The translations under genes and the position numbers were made by a program. A stretch of DNA of 64,000 nucleotides from assembly GCF_019977315.1 (NCBI RefSeq), contig NZ_AP024652.1:4340001-4404000 (forward strand), given 5' to 3'. How positions within the stretch are numbered: position 1 is the stretch's first letter; each line of letters opens with the position of its first letter. The DNA comes from Arthrobacter sp. StoSoilB22. Lineage in GTDB: Bacteria > Actinomycetota > Actinomycetes > Actinomycetales > Micrococcaceae. Below, one piece after another: positions 20,079 through 28,082 of this stretch. Below the pieces are notes generated by a model, which searched no databases, was not told where the DNA came from, and was given only the letters and a program-made list of their open reading frames with translations.

Positions 20079-20355
20079 AGCTGACCACCCCTGCGTGTGT
20101 CTGCGCTTGCGCACCTTGGGCGGCCAGCGCGGAGTCGATCACTGGTTCCTCAAGCATAAGTACCGCATACCGCTCAGCCGAAGCTGGTCTTAGCAGCCCC
20201 GTTCCTGCAACTTCACGGATGGCTGCGACTCCCTCAACAGCCTCGTCCATGGTGGAAAACTGCTTGGACAGACCCATCAACACGTCGTCGCCGTCCACCA
20301 TCAGAATCCGAAATTCCCCATCAGGCGTTTCAGCCAGTTCCAAATGCCCGGCCAT
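20068..20355 (-). CDS. Small YegP/DUF1508-like protein
   Basis: 95 aa from the ATG at 20355, preceded by GAGGAGG. The core GHLELAETPDGEFRILMVDGDDVLMG followed by STMDEAVEGVAAIREVA resembles the beta-strand plus helix unit of DUF1508. One such unit is present, followed by a tail of about 35 residues without a domain. Function unknown, perhaps stress related. Its promoter region holds a 20-bp near-palindrome also found before the gene at 23269. Confidence 0.65.
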   Translation of the reverse strand: MAGHLELAETPDGEFRILMVDGDDVLMGLSKQFSTMDEAVEGVAAIREVAGTGLLRPASAERYAVLMLEEPVIDSALAAQGAQAQTHAGVVSCGN

Positions 20356-20386
20356 CCGAACCTCCTCGTCTTCGATGCCAAACAGC

Positions 20387-20406
20387 ATAGTAAGACTACT
20401 TAGTAT
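20387..20406. promoter_or_regulatory. Operator-like near-palindrome, copy 1
   Basis: ATAGTAAG-ACTA-CTTAGTAT is an 8-4-8 inverted repeat with one mismatch, 31 bases upstream of the DUF1508-like start. The same half-sites with the same spacing recur as a perfect palindrome at 23179-23198. Confidence 0.6.
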
Positions 20407-20470
20407 AAACCTCTCAGTAATATTGCGTCACGCGGGAATTAGGCGTGTGCAACTTGTTGTTGTCACAGGC

Positions 20471-21112
20471 ATGACAACAATCGGAATCATCGGTGCAGGA
20501 CACATTGGCAGCCAAGTCGCCCGCAAAGCGGTAGAACTCGGCTACGACGTGGTCATCAGCAACTCCCGAGGGCCGGAAACCCTCCGTGAGCTGGTGACCG
20601 AACTCGGGCCGCGCGCCCGGGCCGCAACGGCAGGTGAGGCAGCAGCAGCAGGAGATTTCGCCGTCGTGACCGTCCCTTTGAAGAACTACAAGGACATCCC
20701 CACCGAGCCGCTTGAGGGCAAGATCGTCATCGACACCAACAACTACTACTGGGAGCGCGACGGCCGGATCGCTGAGCTGGACAACGGAGAAGCCACCACT
20801 TCCGGCCTGCTTCAGAAGCACCTGCCCACCTCCAAGGTAGCCAAGGGCTTCAACCACATTTTCGCCAAGGACATCACCACGGACGGCACCGCTGCCGGCA
20901 CGCCCAACCGTCGCGCCCTGGCCACCTCCAGCGACTTCCCCGAAGCCGCCGAGCTTGTCACCAAGCTCTACGACGAATTCGGCTTCGACACCGTCAACAT
21001 CGGCCCACTGGAGGACAGCTGGCGCGTAGAACGTGACCGCCGCGCCTACGTCATCCGCCAGAACGCGGAGGAACTCCGCGGGAACCTCGCCAAGGCAACG
21101 CGCACGGTCTAA
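20471..21112 (+). CDS. NAD(P)-binding F420-reductase-like oxidoreductase (COG2085 type)
   Basis: 213 aa from the ATG at 20471; the open frame upstream runs antisense through the DUF1508-like and HAD genes and is not used. The N-terminal TIGIIGAGHIGSQVARKAVELGYDVVISNSRGPE is a Rossmann motif typical of NADPH:F420 reductase-like proteins. IDTNNYYWERDG and AKGFNHIFAKDI are also family traits. There is no clear ribosome site, so it may be leaderless. The substrate could be NADP with F420 or another small carbonyl compound. Confidence 0.85.
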   Translation: MTTIGIIGAGHIGSQVARKAVELGYDVVISNSRGPETLRELVTELGPRARAATAGEAAAAGDFAVVTVPLKNYKDIPTEPLEGKIVIDTNNYYWERDGRIAELDNGEATTSGLLQKHLPTSKVAKGFNHIFAKDITTDGTAAGTPNRRALATSSDFPEAAELVTKLYDEFGFDTVNIGPLEDSWRVERDRRAYVIRQNAEELRGNLAKATRTV

Positions 21113-21127
21113 CCCGGAACGCACGAC

Positions 21128-21154
21128 GGCGGCAAGCGGCTTACGCTTGCCGCC
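21128..21154 (+). terminator. Hairpin terminator after the F420-reductase-like gene
   Basis: GGCGGCAAGCG / CGCTTGCCGCC is a perfect 11-bp stem with a 5-base loop, 15 bases after the stop. There is no U-run. The leading GAACGCACGACG segment is shared with the hairpin at 60915-60954. Confidence 0.6.
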
Positions 21155-21161
21155 CCACCTC

Positions 21162-21197
21162 TTGCGGGCGCCGTGAATTTTGCGGGTGCCGTGAATT
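21162..21197 (+). repeat. 18-bp direct repeat in the VOC gene leader
   Basis: TTGCGGGCGCCGTGAATT (21162-21179) is followed immediately by the same 18 bases with one change (21180-21197). It lies 127 bases before the VOC gene start and could be a regulator site or a simple duplication. Confidence 0.7.
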
Positions 21198-21323
21198 TTG
21201 GGTCGAAATCGTGTCACGAATCGGGACCACGGCGCACTTTATGGGTGGCTGCCTCTCTAATGCCTGGCGCATCAGGCGTTCGGGAGGCAGCTGCCCCCGA
21301 AGCGTCCTACCCCGAGGAGTTCC

Positions 21324-22106
21324 ATGTCCACCAAAATCTCGAACTGGCCCGCAGCGACGCCCATGTGGGTTGACCTGGGCGTTGACGATCTCCAAGCGGC
21401 GAAGGCCTTTTATGCAGACCTCTTCGGATGGGATTTTGTTGCCGGCGGTCAGGACGCCGGGGAATACTCGCTTGCACACGTCGCCGGGCGGGCGGTGGCG
21501 GGCGTAGGGCCCAAGCAGGATCCGGATGCGCCCACCGTATGGACAACGTTCCTGGCATCGGATGACGTCAATGTCACCGCCAAGAAGATCAGCGCGGCCG
21601 GCGGAGAGCTGCTTGCCCCTCCCTTCGACGTCATGGAATCCGGGCGAATGACGCTGGCGACTGACAGCGTGGGCGCAACCTTCGGCGTGTGGCAGGCAGG
21701 CACCCATATCGGCGCGGAACGCGTCAATGAGCACGGCGCACTGTGCTGGAATGAGCTCCACACCCGGGACTTCGCATCGGCGCGGTCCTTCTACTCCGAG
21801 GTCTTCGACGTCAGCTACCAGGACGTCACCGAAGACGGCTTGGTGTACTCCACCATTCGCAGGCCGCTGGATGGCCGGGAAGTGGGCGGGATTCAGCATG
21901 ACGTTGACCTTCCCTCCGGCACCCCCAACCACTGGCTGACCTGGTTCGCCAGCGACTACGTTGAGGGCACTGCGAATCGGGCCGTAGAGCTCGGCTCCAG
22001 CCTGCTGATGCCTGTCACCGAAAGCCCGCTGGGACGCATGGCCATCATCCAAGCGCCACAAGGTGAGGTGTTTGGCATCATCGACGCACCCCGAATCGGC
22101 GAGTAA
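21324..22106 (+). CDS. VOC-family (glyoxalase-like) protein, two domains
   Basis: 260 aa. Two beta-alpha-beta-beta-beta vicinal-oxygen-chelate units are seen: about 10-120 (PMWVDLGVDDLQAAKAFYADLFGWDF) and about 135-257 (CWNELHTRDFASARSFYSEVF). A GAGGAG ribosome site precedes the ATG. Similar two-domain proteins are often annotated as glyoxalase or hydroxylase; neither substrate nor metal use is clear. It converges on the PaaX-family gene (15 bases between stops). Confidence 0.85.
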   Translation: MSTKISNWPAATPMWVDLGVDDLQAAKAFYADLFGWDFVAGGQDAGEYSLAHVAGRAVAGVGPKQDPDAPTVWTTFLASDDVNVTAKKISAAGGELLAPPFDVMESGRMTLATDSVGATFGVWQAGTHIGAERVNEHGALCWNELHTRDFASARSFYSEVFDVSYQDVTEDGLVYSTIRRPLDGREVGGIQHDVDLPSGTPNHWLTWFASDYVEGTANRAVELGSSLLMPVTESPLGRMAIIQAPQGEVFGIIDAPRIGE

Positions 22107-22121
22107 ACACCCGGCCCGCGC

Positions 22122-23006
22122 TCAGGCAGCAGCCGGGTTGAGCGCCTCGGCTATGACCTCATGCGCATGGGCCGCGGCAAGCGGAGCGGCCAAGCGGTGG
22201 ACCGCCTGGAACGTCCTGCGCACGGCAGGACCGTGCCAATCGGGCGGTAAGTAGTCAGTGGGGAGGTTTGGATCCCGGTACGGAAACTTGCGCCACATGG
22301 TGAGCATCGGAATGTAGTAGCGGAAGGCATCGCGACGCATCTCCTCGGTGGATTCAGCCAGTGCGATGTCCGGATCGCTGCCCACGAGCCCGGTCCAGTG
22401 CTGCTCCGCACCGTCGTAGAGTTCAAGGAATTCCGTAAACTGCTGGTCCAATTCCTTGAGGTCCCACCACTCCGAAATCTTGGGCCGCATAGGGCCATCA
22501 AAAACGTAGTCGCTCCGAAAGAGATCCACGAACTCGATCAACCCGCCAGCCGTGAGCCGCTCCCGGGCTTGCTCCAATTTATGCGCGGGAGCAATCCACA
22601 CACCGTTGGCGACTGAACCAAAGCCCAAGGACAGCAGGGCTGATCGCAGCTGGTGCCGGCGGTTCCGCATGGATTCGGGCACGGAGAAGACCGCCAGCAC
22701 CCAGGTATCTACCGGCGCGGGCTGCTCCGGGGCGAAGATCCTGCGGTCACCTTCCCGGAACACATCACTGACGGACTCCGAAATTTTGTACTTGGCAATC
22801 CCGCCCTCGCGGACGCTCTTAAGAACACCCTTGGCTTTGAGCCTGGAAACTGACGACCTCACGCCGGGAGCGTCGTAGCCCAGTGATCCCAACATGGAGA
22901 TCAGCGCAGATACCGGCAATGCGTCGCCTGCATTTCGTCCGTAGAGGCCGAAAATGGTGACGAGCAGCTGCTGGTGGCGCACCGGGGGTGCCGGGACGGC
23001 GAACAT
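22122..23006 (-). CDS. PaaX-family transcriptional regulator
   Basis: 294 aa, normal for PaaX. The N-terminal winged helix (about 10-75) includes LLVTIFGLYGRNAGDALPVSALI and GVRSSVSRLKAKGVL. A PaaX-like middle domain (about 95-180) carries WVLAVFSVPESMRNRRHQLRSALLSLGFG, followed by the C-terminal domain. PaaX repressors sense aryl-CoA thioesters, which makes it a candidate regulator of the aryl-CoA gene cluster starting 0.9 kb away at 23902. That link is inferred. Confidence 0.9.
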   Translation of the reverse strand: MFAVPAPPVRHQQLLVTIFGLYGRNAGDALPVSALISMLGSLGYDAPGVRSSVSRLKAKGVLKSVREGGIAKYKISESVSDVFREGDRRIFAPEQPAPVDTWVLAVFSVPESMRNRRHQLRSALLSLGFGSVANGVWIAPAHKLEQARERLTAGGLIEFVDLFRSDYVFDGPMRPKISEWWDLKELDQQFTEFLELYDGAEQHWTGLVGSDPDIALAESTEEMRRDAFRYYIPMLTMWRKFPYRDPNLPTDYLPPDWHGPAVRRTFQAVHRLAAPLAAAHAHEVIAEALNPAAA

Positions 23007-23178
23007 CGAAGGATCCTCATTTCCGCGCCGCAGTTCCGGCGCCAGTCCAGTTCATCATAGGCGCGGTAATGCTTCCGGTCAGATTGCTTCAATGCCCATA
23101 TTCGGCCCCGATCAACGGATCATGTGGAATGCCTGAGGCGCTCGTTCTTCTTCTGGAGACTGTCCGGCTAGCCGTGTC

Positions 23179-23198
23179 ATAGTAAGCATGCTTACTAT
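23179..23198. promoter_or_regulatory. Operator-like perfect palindrome, copy 2
   Basis: ATAGTAAG-CATG-CTTACTAT is a perfect 20-bp palindrome 70 bases before the membrane protein gene at 23269. It shares half-sites and spacing with 20387-20406. Confidence 0.65.
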
Positions 23199-23268
23199 GG
23201 AGCCACGCTGATTCGAGGCTCACACCGCCCCGAAAGGTCCTTTCCGTATCAACGATAGGAAACACATC

Positions 23269-23802
23269 ATGGCAGGAAATCTCGTAGCCCGCTCCATTCA
23301 CGACCTCACCGCCGCGGCATGGTTTGGCGGCTCACTGATGGGCGCCATCGGACTTAATGGTGCCGCTGCAGAAGCGAAAGACCCCACCGAGCGCACCCGC
23401 CTCTCCAGCAAGGGTTGGGGAAAGTGGGCCCCCATCCAGACAGCAGCCTTCGCCGGACACCTGGCCTCGGACCTTGCCATCGCATGGGAGAACAAGGGCC
23501 GGATCGCCAAGCAGGACAACGTCGCCGCAAACACTGTCTACAAGACTGTGGTGACTTTGGCTGGAGCCGCCGTCACGTTGTACGCAGGTGTTGTGGGCAA
23601 GAAGGTGGATGAGCTCTCCGACGAAGGCGCCAAGGGTGCAACAGAACCTCGGGCCGGCGCATCCGATGAGTTGAAGTCCGCTCAGACCCAGCTCAAAGCA
23701 CTGCAGTGGGCCATTCCGGCGTTCGCGGCTTGGGTGATCATCCTCGGCGCAAAGCACGGCGAGATGCAGCGGCCGAAGAACATAATCAAGGGCTTGCGCT
23801 AG
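23269..23802 (+). CDS. Hypothetical membrane protein
   Basis: 177 aa. Hydrophobic segments lie near 15-32 (AAWFGGSLMGAIGLNG), 95-112 (TVVTLAGAAVTLYAGVVG) and 145-163 (LQWAIPAFAAWVIILGA). Charged linkers separate them. I do not recognise a characterised family. A perfect 20-bp palindrome upstream suggests a dedicated repressor. It is convergent with the thioesterase gene. Confidence 0.75.
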   Translation: MAGNLVARSIHDLTAAAWFGGSLMGAIGLNGAAAEAKDPTERTRLSSKGWGKWAPIQTAAFAGHLASDLAIAWENKGRIAKQDNVAANTVYKTVVTLAGAAVTLYAGVVGKKVDELSDEGAKGATEPRAGASDELKSAQTQLKALQWAIPAFAAWVIILGAKHGEMQRPKNIIKGLR

Positions 23803-23832
23803 CCACCCACCCCGCGTCCCCAACCACCACTG

Positions 23833-23893
23833 GCCGAGACGGCAGTGAATGACAATCCCATTGCTCACCATTGTCATCAACCGCCGTCTCGGC
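23833..23893. repeat. Nested inverted repeat between convergent genes
   Basis: Outer arms GCCGAGACGGC (23833-23843) and GCCGTCTCGGC (23883-23893) are perfect 11-bp complements. Inside them ATGACAAT (23849-23856) and ATTGTCAT (23870-23877) are perfect 8-bp complements. It lies between stops at 23802 and 23902 and could end transcription from both sides, although it has no U-run. Confidence 0.7.
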
Positions 23894-23901
23894 GTAGGGG
23901 G

Positions 23902-24297
23902 TCAGGCTCCTTTCAAAGCTTTGACGAAGTGTTCCGGCCATGGCTGTGCAGCTGCGGTTCCATGGGGGACGTACACGGTGGTGACCGTCCCGTAGGCGGC
24001 GACCTCACCGGCGTCGGACGCTACCTCAAAAGCCAGGGTCAGCGAGGTCCGGCCCAGCGCGCTTACCGTCACCGTGGCGGTGATGCGCTGGCCGAACCAC
24101 AGCTTGGCCTTGTAGTTGATGACTTGCTGAACACGCGGAGCGCTGGGGAAATAGTCCGGCAACTCCAGCGAACGGAAGAGCTCGGCCTCCGCAGCCTCAA
24201 CCCAGCGCAGAATGGCCGAGTTGTGCTGGTGCCCGGAGGCGTCGGTGTCCACCCATTCCACTGTTCGCTGGACAGACGCCTCCGGAAACCTATCCAC
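23902..24297 (-). CDS. Hotdog-fold acyl-CoA thioesterase
   Basis: 131 aa from a GTG at 24297 with AGGAG 5 bases upstream. Motifs EWVDTDASGHQHNSAILRWVEAAEAELF fit the 4-hydroxybenzoyl-CoA thioesterase-like family (Asp in the DTDASGH segment). It is the last gene of the aryl-CoA operon, 7 bases after the transporter. It may release a free acid from a CoA thioester or recycle CoA. A second, TesB-type thioesterase is in the same operon. Confidence 0.85.
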   Translation of the reverse strand: MDRFPEASVQRTVEWVDTDASGHQHNSAILRWVEAAEAELFRSLELPDYFPSAPRVQQVINYKAKLWFGQRITATVTVSALGRTSLTLAFEVASDAGEVAAYGTVTTVYVPHGTAAAQPWPEHFVKALKGA

Positions 24298-24304
24298 GAT
24301 TCTC

Positions 24305-25675
24305 CTAGCGGGCGCTAACGGCGGCGTCGTTAGGATCAACGTCGACGGCGGCGACTGCCACCTCAGGCTGCGGCTTCGGAATCATCGCCACAGCACCCGC
24401 GGCCAGAACCGCGATGCCGGCGAAGATTGCGAAGTTGGCCTCGAAGGGCAGCTTGGAGCCTGCGATCCAGCCACCGATCAACGGTCCGGAAATGGCACCC
24501 AGGCGGGCGAAGCTCAGGGCCCAGCCCGTCGCCGTGCCACGGACCTTGGCCGGGTAGTAGTCGGCAATGTAGCCGGTCAGCACCAGCGATGTGGAAATGG
24601 AACCAACGCCTGCGAAGGCCACGAACAGCAGGTTGACCACCATGGTGTTGGGGAAGACCAGCAGCATGATGCCCAAGCCGCCCAGGATGTAGAACACCAC
24701 CAGGATGAGCTTCTTGCCGTACTTGTCTGCGGCGCGGCCAAGGAGCAGGCCCCCGATTGCGGAGGCGAGGCTGAAGACCAGCAGGAAGGTCAGTGACGAG
24801 CCGAGGTCGTAGCCGGCCTTCTTCATGATGCTCGGCAACCAGGTGTTCAAGCCGTACACCAGGACCAAGCCACAGAACAGCGAGATCCAGAAGAAAACGG
24901 TGGAGCGCAGGTACTTCCGGGAGAACATGGTGGTGATGGTCTTCCACCACGGATCCACCTGGCCGCCTTGGGCAGCAGGAACTGCCGGAGCCACAGCAAC
25001 AACGGGCTTGTAGTTGGAGATGTTCAGCTTGGCGGCCAAGGCCTTGGCCTCGGACTTCCGGCCCTTCGACTCCAGGAATTCCAAGGATTCAGGCAGGAAC
25101 TTCCAAATGATCGGAATCAGCACCACAGGTGCGGCACCGATCGCGATCACAGCACGCCAACCACCCATGGGCAGGACGAACAGCGCAGCCAAAGCGGCGG
25201 CAACGATGCCCAGTGAGTAGCCGGAGTACATGAGGCCGTAGTTGTAGGAGCGCTTGTTCGGCGCCGAGTATTCAATGGTCAGGGCCGCTGCCACCGGAAT
25301 GACACCACCCATGCCCAGTCCGCCAATGAGGCGGAACAAGCCGAACAGCTCCGGCGTCGGCGCCCAAGCAGCGCCTGCTTGGGTGAGCGTGAAGATCGCC
25401 ATGGAAGCCAGGAGCATTTTCTTGCGGCCGACGAGGTCGCTGAGCGTGCCGATGAAGAGGGCGCCAATAAGCATGCCAATCAGGGCATATGATCCCAGAC
25501 CGCCCAAGGCCAGGGGGCTGAGGTTCCATTCTTTGTACTCGGCAAGTGCCGGCAGGATAGCGCCCAGGACGCCGACGTCGTAACCTTCGGCGAGGATCGC
25601 GAGCCAGCAGCAGAACAACACCAAACCGGTGGTCTTCTTGGGCACGTTCCAGTCGTTGACTGGTGCGGTGGCCAT
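24305..25675 (-). CDS. MFS transporter, aromatic acid:H+ symporter (AAHS)-like
   Basis: 456 aa with about 12 TM segments. EGYDVGVLGAILPAL in TM1 corresponds to the DG(Y/F)D motif of AAHS aromatic acid transporters. GTLSDLVGRKKMLL follows TM2, and RLIGGLGMGGVIPVAAALTIEY is in TM4. PESLEFL and DKYGKKL are also present. It starts 2 bases after the monooxygenase stop, inside the aryl-CoA operon. It likely imports the aromatic acid that the ligase activates. Confidence 0.9.
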   Translation of the reverse strand: MATAPVNDWNVPKKTTGLVLFCCWLAILAEGYDVGVLGAILPALAEYKEWNLSPLALGGLGSYALIGMLIGALFIGTLSDLVGRKKMLLASMAIFTLTQAGAAWAPTPELFGLFRLIGGLGMGGVIPVAAALTIEYSAPNKRSYNYGLMYSGYSLGIVAAALAALFVLPMGGWRAVIAIGAAPVVLIPIIWKFLPESLEFLESKGRKSEAKALAAKLNISNYKPVVAVAPAVPAAQGGQVDPWWKTITTMFSRKYLRSTVFFWISLFCGLVLVYGLNTWLPSIMKKAGYDLGSSLTFLLVFSLASAIGGLLLGRAADKYGKKLILVVFYILGGLGIMLLVFPNTMVVNLLFVAFAGVGSISTSLVLTGYIADYYPAKVRGTATGWALSFARLGAISGPLIGGWIAGSKLPFEANFAIFAGIAVLAAGAVAMIPKPQPEVAVAAVDVDPNDAAVSAR

Positions 25676-25677
25676 GG

Positions 25678-28068
25678 CTACTTCACCAAAACCGATGCTG
25701 CGGCGGACTCGGGAGTCCAGCGGAGGTGTGTGTTGACTTCTTCCATGTCGGCTTCCTTAAGCAGGGACAGGCGGGGACGAACGGCGTCAGTGCGTGAGCT
25801 CGGAGGCTTGCGGCGACCAGCACGGAATTGTGGGATCCAGTCGGCGCCGGGCCCCTGATATTCCTGCTCGGCCGCTGCGTGCAGCGTCCATTGGGGATCG
25901 TAAAGGTGCGTGCGTCCCAAGGCGATCAAGTCCGCACGGCCGGCCAGGAGGATGGAGTTCACGTCATCGTAGGTGGAGATGGCGCCGACGGCGATCACCG
26001 CCACGCCTGCAGGTGCGGCAACTTCCTGACGGATGCGGTCCGCGAACGGCGTCTGGTAGCTACGGCCGAAGGCGGGCTTCTCTTCCTTGGCGACCTGCCC
26101 GGTGGAAACGTCCAAGCCGGCGGCGCCGTGCTCAACGAACGCCTTGGCGATGGCCACGGAATCATCCGAAGTGTTGCCACCTTCGATCCAGTCTGTGGCG
26201 GAGATGCGCACCGTCACCGGTTTGCTGACAGGCCAAGCTGCACGAACGGCGTCGAACACTTCCAGCGGGAACCGCAGCCGGTTCTCCAAGCTGCCACCGT
26301 ATTCGTCGGTCCGCTTGTTGGACACCGGCGAAAGGAAGGAGGACAGCAGGTAACCGTGGGCGGCATGGATTTCCAGGAGATCGAAACCGGCCTCGTCCGC
26401 ACGGACCGTGGAGGCGACAAACTCGGCCTTGATGGCATCCATTCCAGCGCGATCCAGCTCCACGGGAGTTTGGTTCTCCGGGCTGTACGGCAAGGCAGAG
26501 GGACCCACGGCGGTCCAGTTACCGGATTCGAGCGGCTGGTCAATGCCTTCCCACATGAGCTTGGTGGAGCCCTTGCGGCCAGAGTGGCCCAGCTGGGCGC
26601 CGATCTTGGCGGTGGAACGGGCGTGAACAAAGTCCACGATTTCCTTCCAGCTCTCACGCTGTTCATCCGTGTAGAGGCCGCTGCAGCCGGGGGTGATGCG
26701 GCCGGCTTCGGAGACGCAGACCATCTCTGTCATGACCAGGCCTGCACCGCCGAGGGCCTTGGAGCCAAGGTGGACCTTGTGGAAGTCGCCCGGAACACCG
26801 TCCGTAGCTGAGTACATGTCCATCGGGGAGACCACAATGCGGTTCTTCAACTCCAGTTGGCCGATCCGGAACGGCTGGAACATGGCCGGAGCGACCTCTG
26901 TCAGCCCCTGCGAGGCAGCGAAGTCGCGGTCCACGGCGTCGGCGAACTCGGGATCGCGGAGCCGCAGGTTTTCCTGCGTGATGCGGCGGCTGCGGGTCAG
27001 CAGGTTGAACGCGAACTGTGTAGGGTCCTGGTCCTTGTACTGGCCGATGCGCTCAAACCATTCAAGGGATGCCTGGGCTGCACGCTGAGTGGAGGCAACC
27101 ACGGGCCGACGCTCGGTCTCATAAGCAACCAAGGCGGACTCCACATCCGGGTGCTCGTGGAGGCAAGCAGCCAATGCCAGCGAGTCCTCCATGGCCAGCT
27201 TGGTGCCCGAACCGATGGAGAAGTGGGCGGTGTGGGCAGCGTCGCCCAGCAGCACTACGTTGTTGTGGCGCCAGCTCTCGTTGCGGACCGTGGTGAAGTT
27301 GATCCACTTGGAGTTGTTGGTGAGGACCTCGTAGCCGTTCAGTTCCTCGGCGAAGATCTCGCGGATCTTGGCGATGGCCTTCTCATCGGAGACACCGGGA
27401 GGGAAGACCTCGTTGGCGGTTTCGTCGAAGCCCGCGGCGTGCCACACGTCCTGGTGCATTTCCACGATGAAGGTGGAGCCCTCGTCCGAGTAGGGGTAAC
27501 CGTGGATCTGCATGACGCCCCACTCGGTTTCCTTCACGAAGAACTTGAAGGCCTCGAAAACCTGGTCCGTACCAAGCCACATGAACTTGTTGGTACGCGG
27601 GTCCAGGTTGGGCTTGAAGGAGTCGGCGTACTTGGCCCGGATCTGGGAGTTGATGCCGTCCGCTGCGAGAACAAGATCGTAGTTGGCTTCAAGCTCCTCC
27701 ACGGCAGGAGCCAGGGTACTGAAACGCACGTCCACGTTCAGTTCGATGCAGCGGCGCTGGAGCAGCTCCAGCAGTTCCTTGCGGCTCATGGCAGCGAAGC
27801 CCTGGCCGCCCACCGTGATCATTTGCTCGCGGAAGTGGATGTCGATATCGGACCAGCGTGCGAAGCGACGGCTCATGTACTCGGCCACTACGGGATCAGC
27901 GTTGCCGATGCCGCCCAGGGTCTCATCGGAAAACACGACGCCGAAGCCAAAGGTGTCGCTGGCAGCGTTACGTTCCCAGAGGGTGATGTCATGCGACGGG
28001 TCCAGCTGCTTCATCAGTGCTGCGAAGTACAGACCGCCAGGCCCGCCTCCAACGATTGCGATTTTCAT
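25678..28068 (-). CDS. Aryl-CoA monooxygenase / OYE-type reductase fusion (anthraniloyl-CoA or salicylyl-CoA type)
   Basis: 796 aa from the ATG at 28068 (AAGGAG 7 bases upstream). Domain 1 (about 1-395) is an FAD monooxygenase: GGGPGGLYFA, then LAADGINSQIR, and GDAAHTAHFSIGSGTKLAMED. Domain 2 (about 405-770) is an FMN old-yellow-enzyme: NRIVVSPMDMYS, QLGHSGRKGS, EIHAAHGYLLSSFLSPVSNKR and ALGRTHLYDP. This fusion is the architecture known for 2-aminobenzoyl-CoA monooxygenase/reductase of Azoarcus and for proteins annotated as salicylyl-CoA 5-hydroxylase. It lies downstream of an aryl-CoA ligase. Which substrate is used is not resolved. Confidence 0.88.
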   Translation of the reverse strand: MKIAIVGGGPGGLYFAALMKQLDPSHDITLWERNAASDTFGFGVVFSDETLGGIGNADPVVAEYMSRRFARWSDIDIHFREQMITVGGQGFAAMSRKELLELLQRRCIELNVDVRFSTLAPAVEELEANYDLVLAADGINSQIRAKYADSFKPNLDPRTNKFMWLGTDQVFEAFKFFVKETEWGVMQIHGYPYSDEGSTFIVEMHQDVWHAAGFDETANEVFPPGVSDEKAIAKIREIFAEELNGYEVLTNNSKWINFTTVRNESWRHNNVVLLGDAAHTAHFSIGSGTKLAMEDSLALAACLHEHPDVESALVAYETERRPVVASTQRAAQASLEWFERIGQYKDQDPTQFAFNLLTRSRRITQENLRLRDPEFADAVDRDFAASQGLTEVAPAMFQPFRIGQLELKNRIVVSPMDMYSATDGVPGDFHKVHLGSKALGGAGLVMTEMVCVSEAGRITPGCSGLYTDEQRESWKEIVDFVHARSTAKIGAQLGHSGRKGSTKLMWEGIDQPLESGNWTAVGPSALPYSPENQTPVELDRAGMDAIKAEFVASTVRADEAGFDLLEIHAAHGYLLSSFLSPVSNKRTDEYGGSLENRLRFPLEVFDAVRAAWPVSKPVTVRISATDWIEGGNTSDDSVAIAKAFVEHGAAGLDVSTGQVAKEEKPAFGRSYQTPFADRIRQEVAAPAGVAVIAVGAISTYDDVNSILLAGRADLIALGRTHLYDPQWTLHAAAEQEYQGPGADWIPQFRAGRRKPPSSRTDAVRPRLSLLKEADMEEVNTHLRWTPESAAASVLVK

Positions 28069-28082
28069 GGTGTTGCTCCTTC

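Noticed and set aside
20057..20470. Extension of the F420-reductase-like gene upstream
   Set aside because: It reads antisense through the HAD and DUF1508-like genes, and the Rossmann motif begins at 20471.
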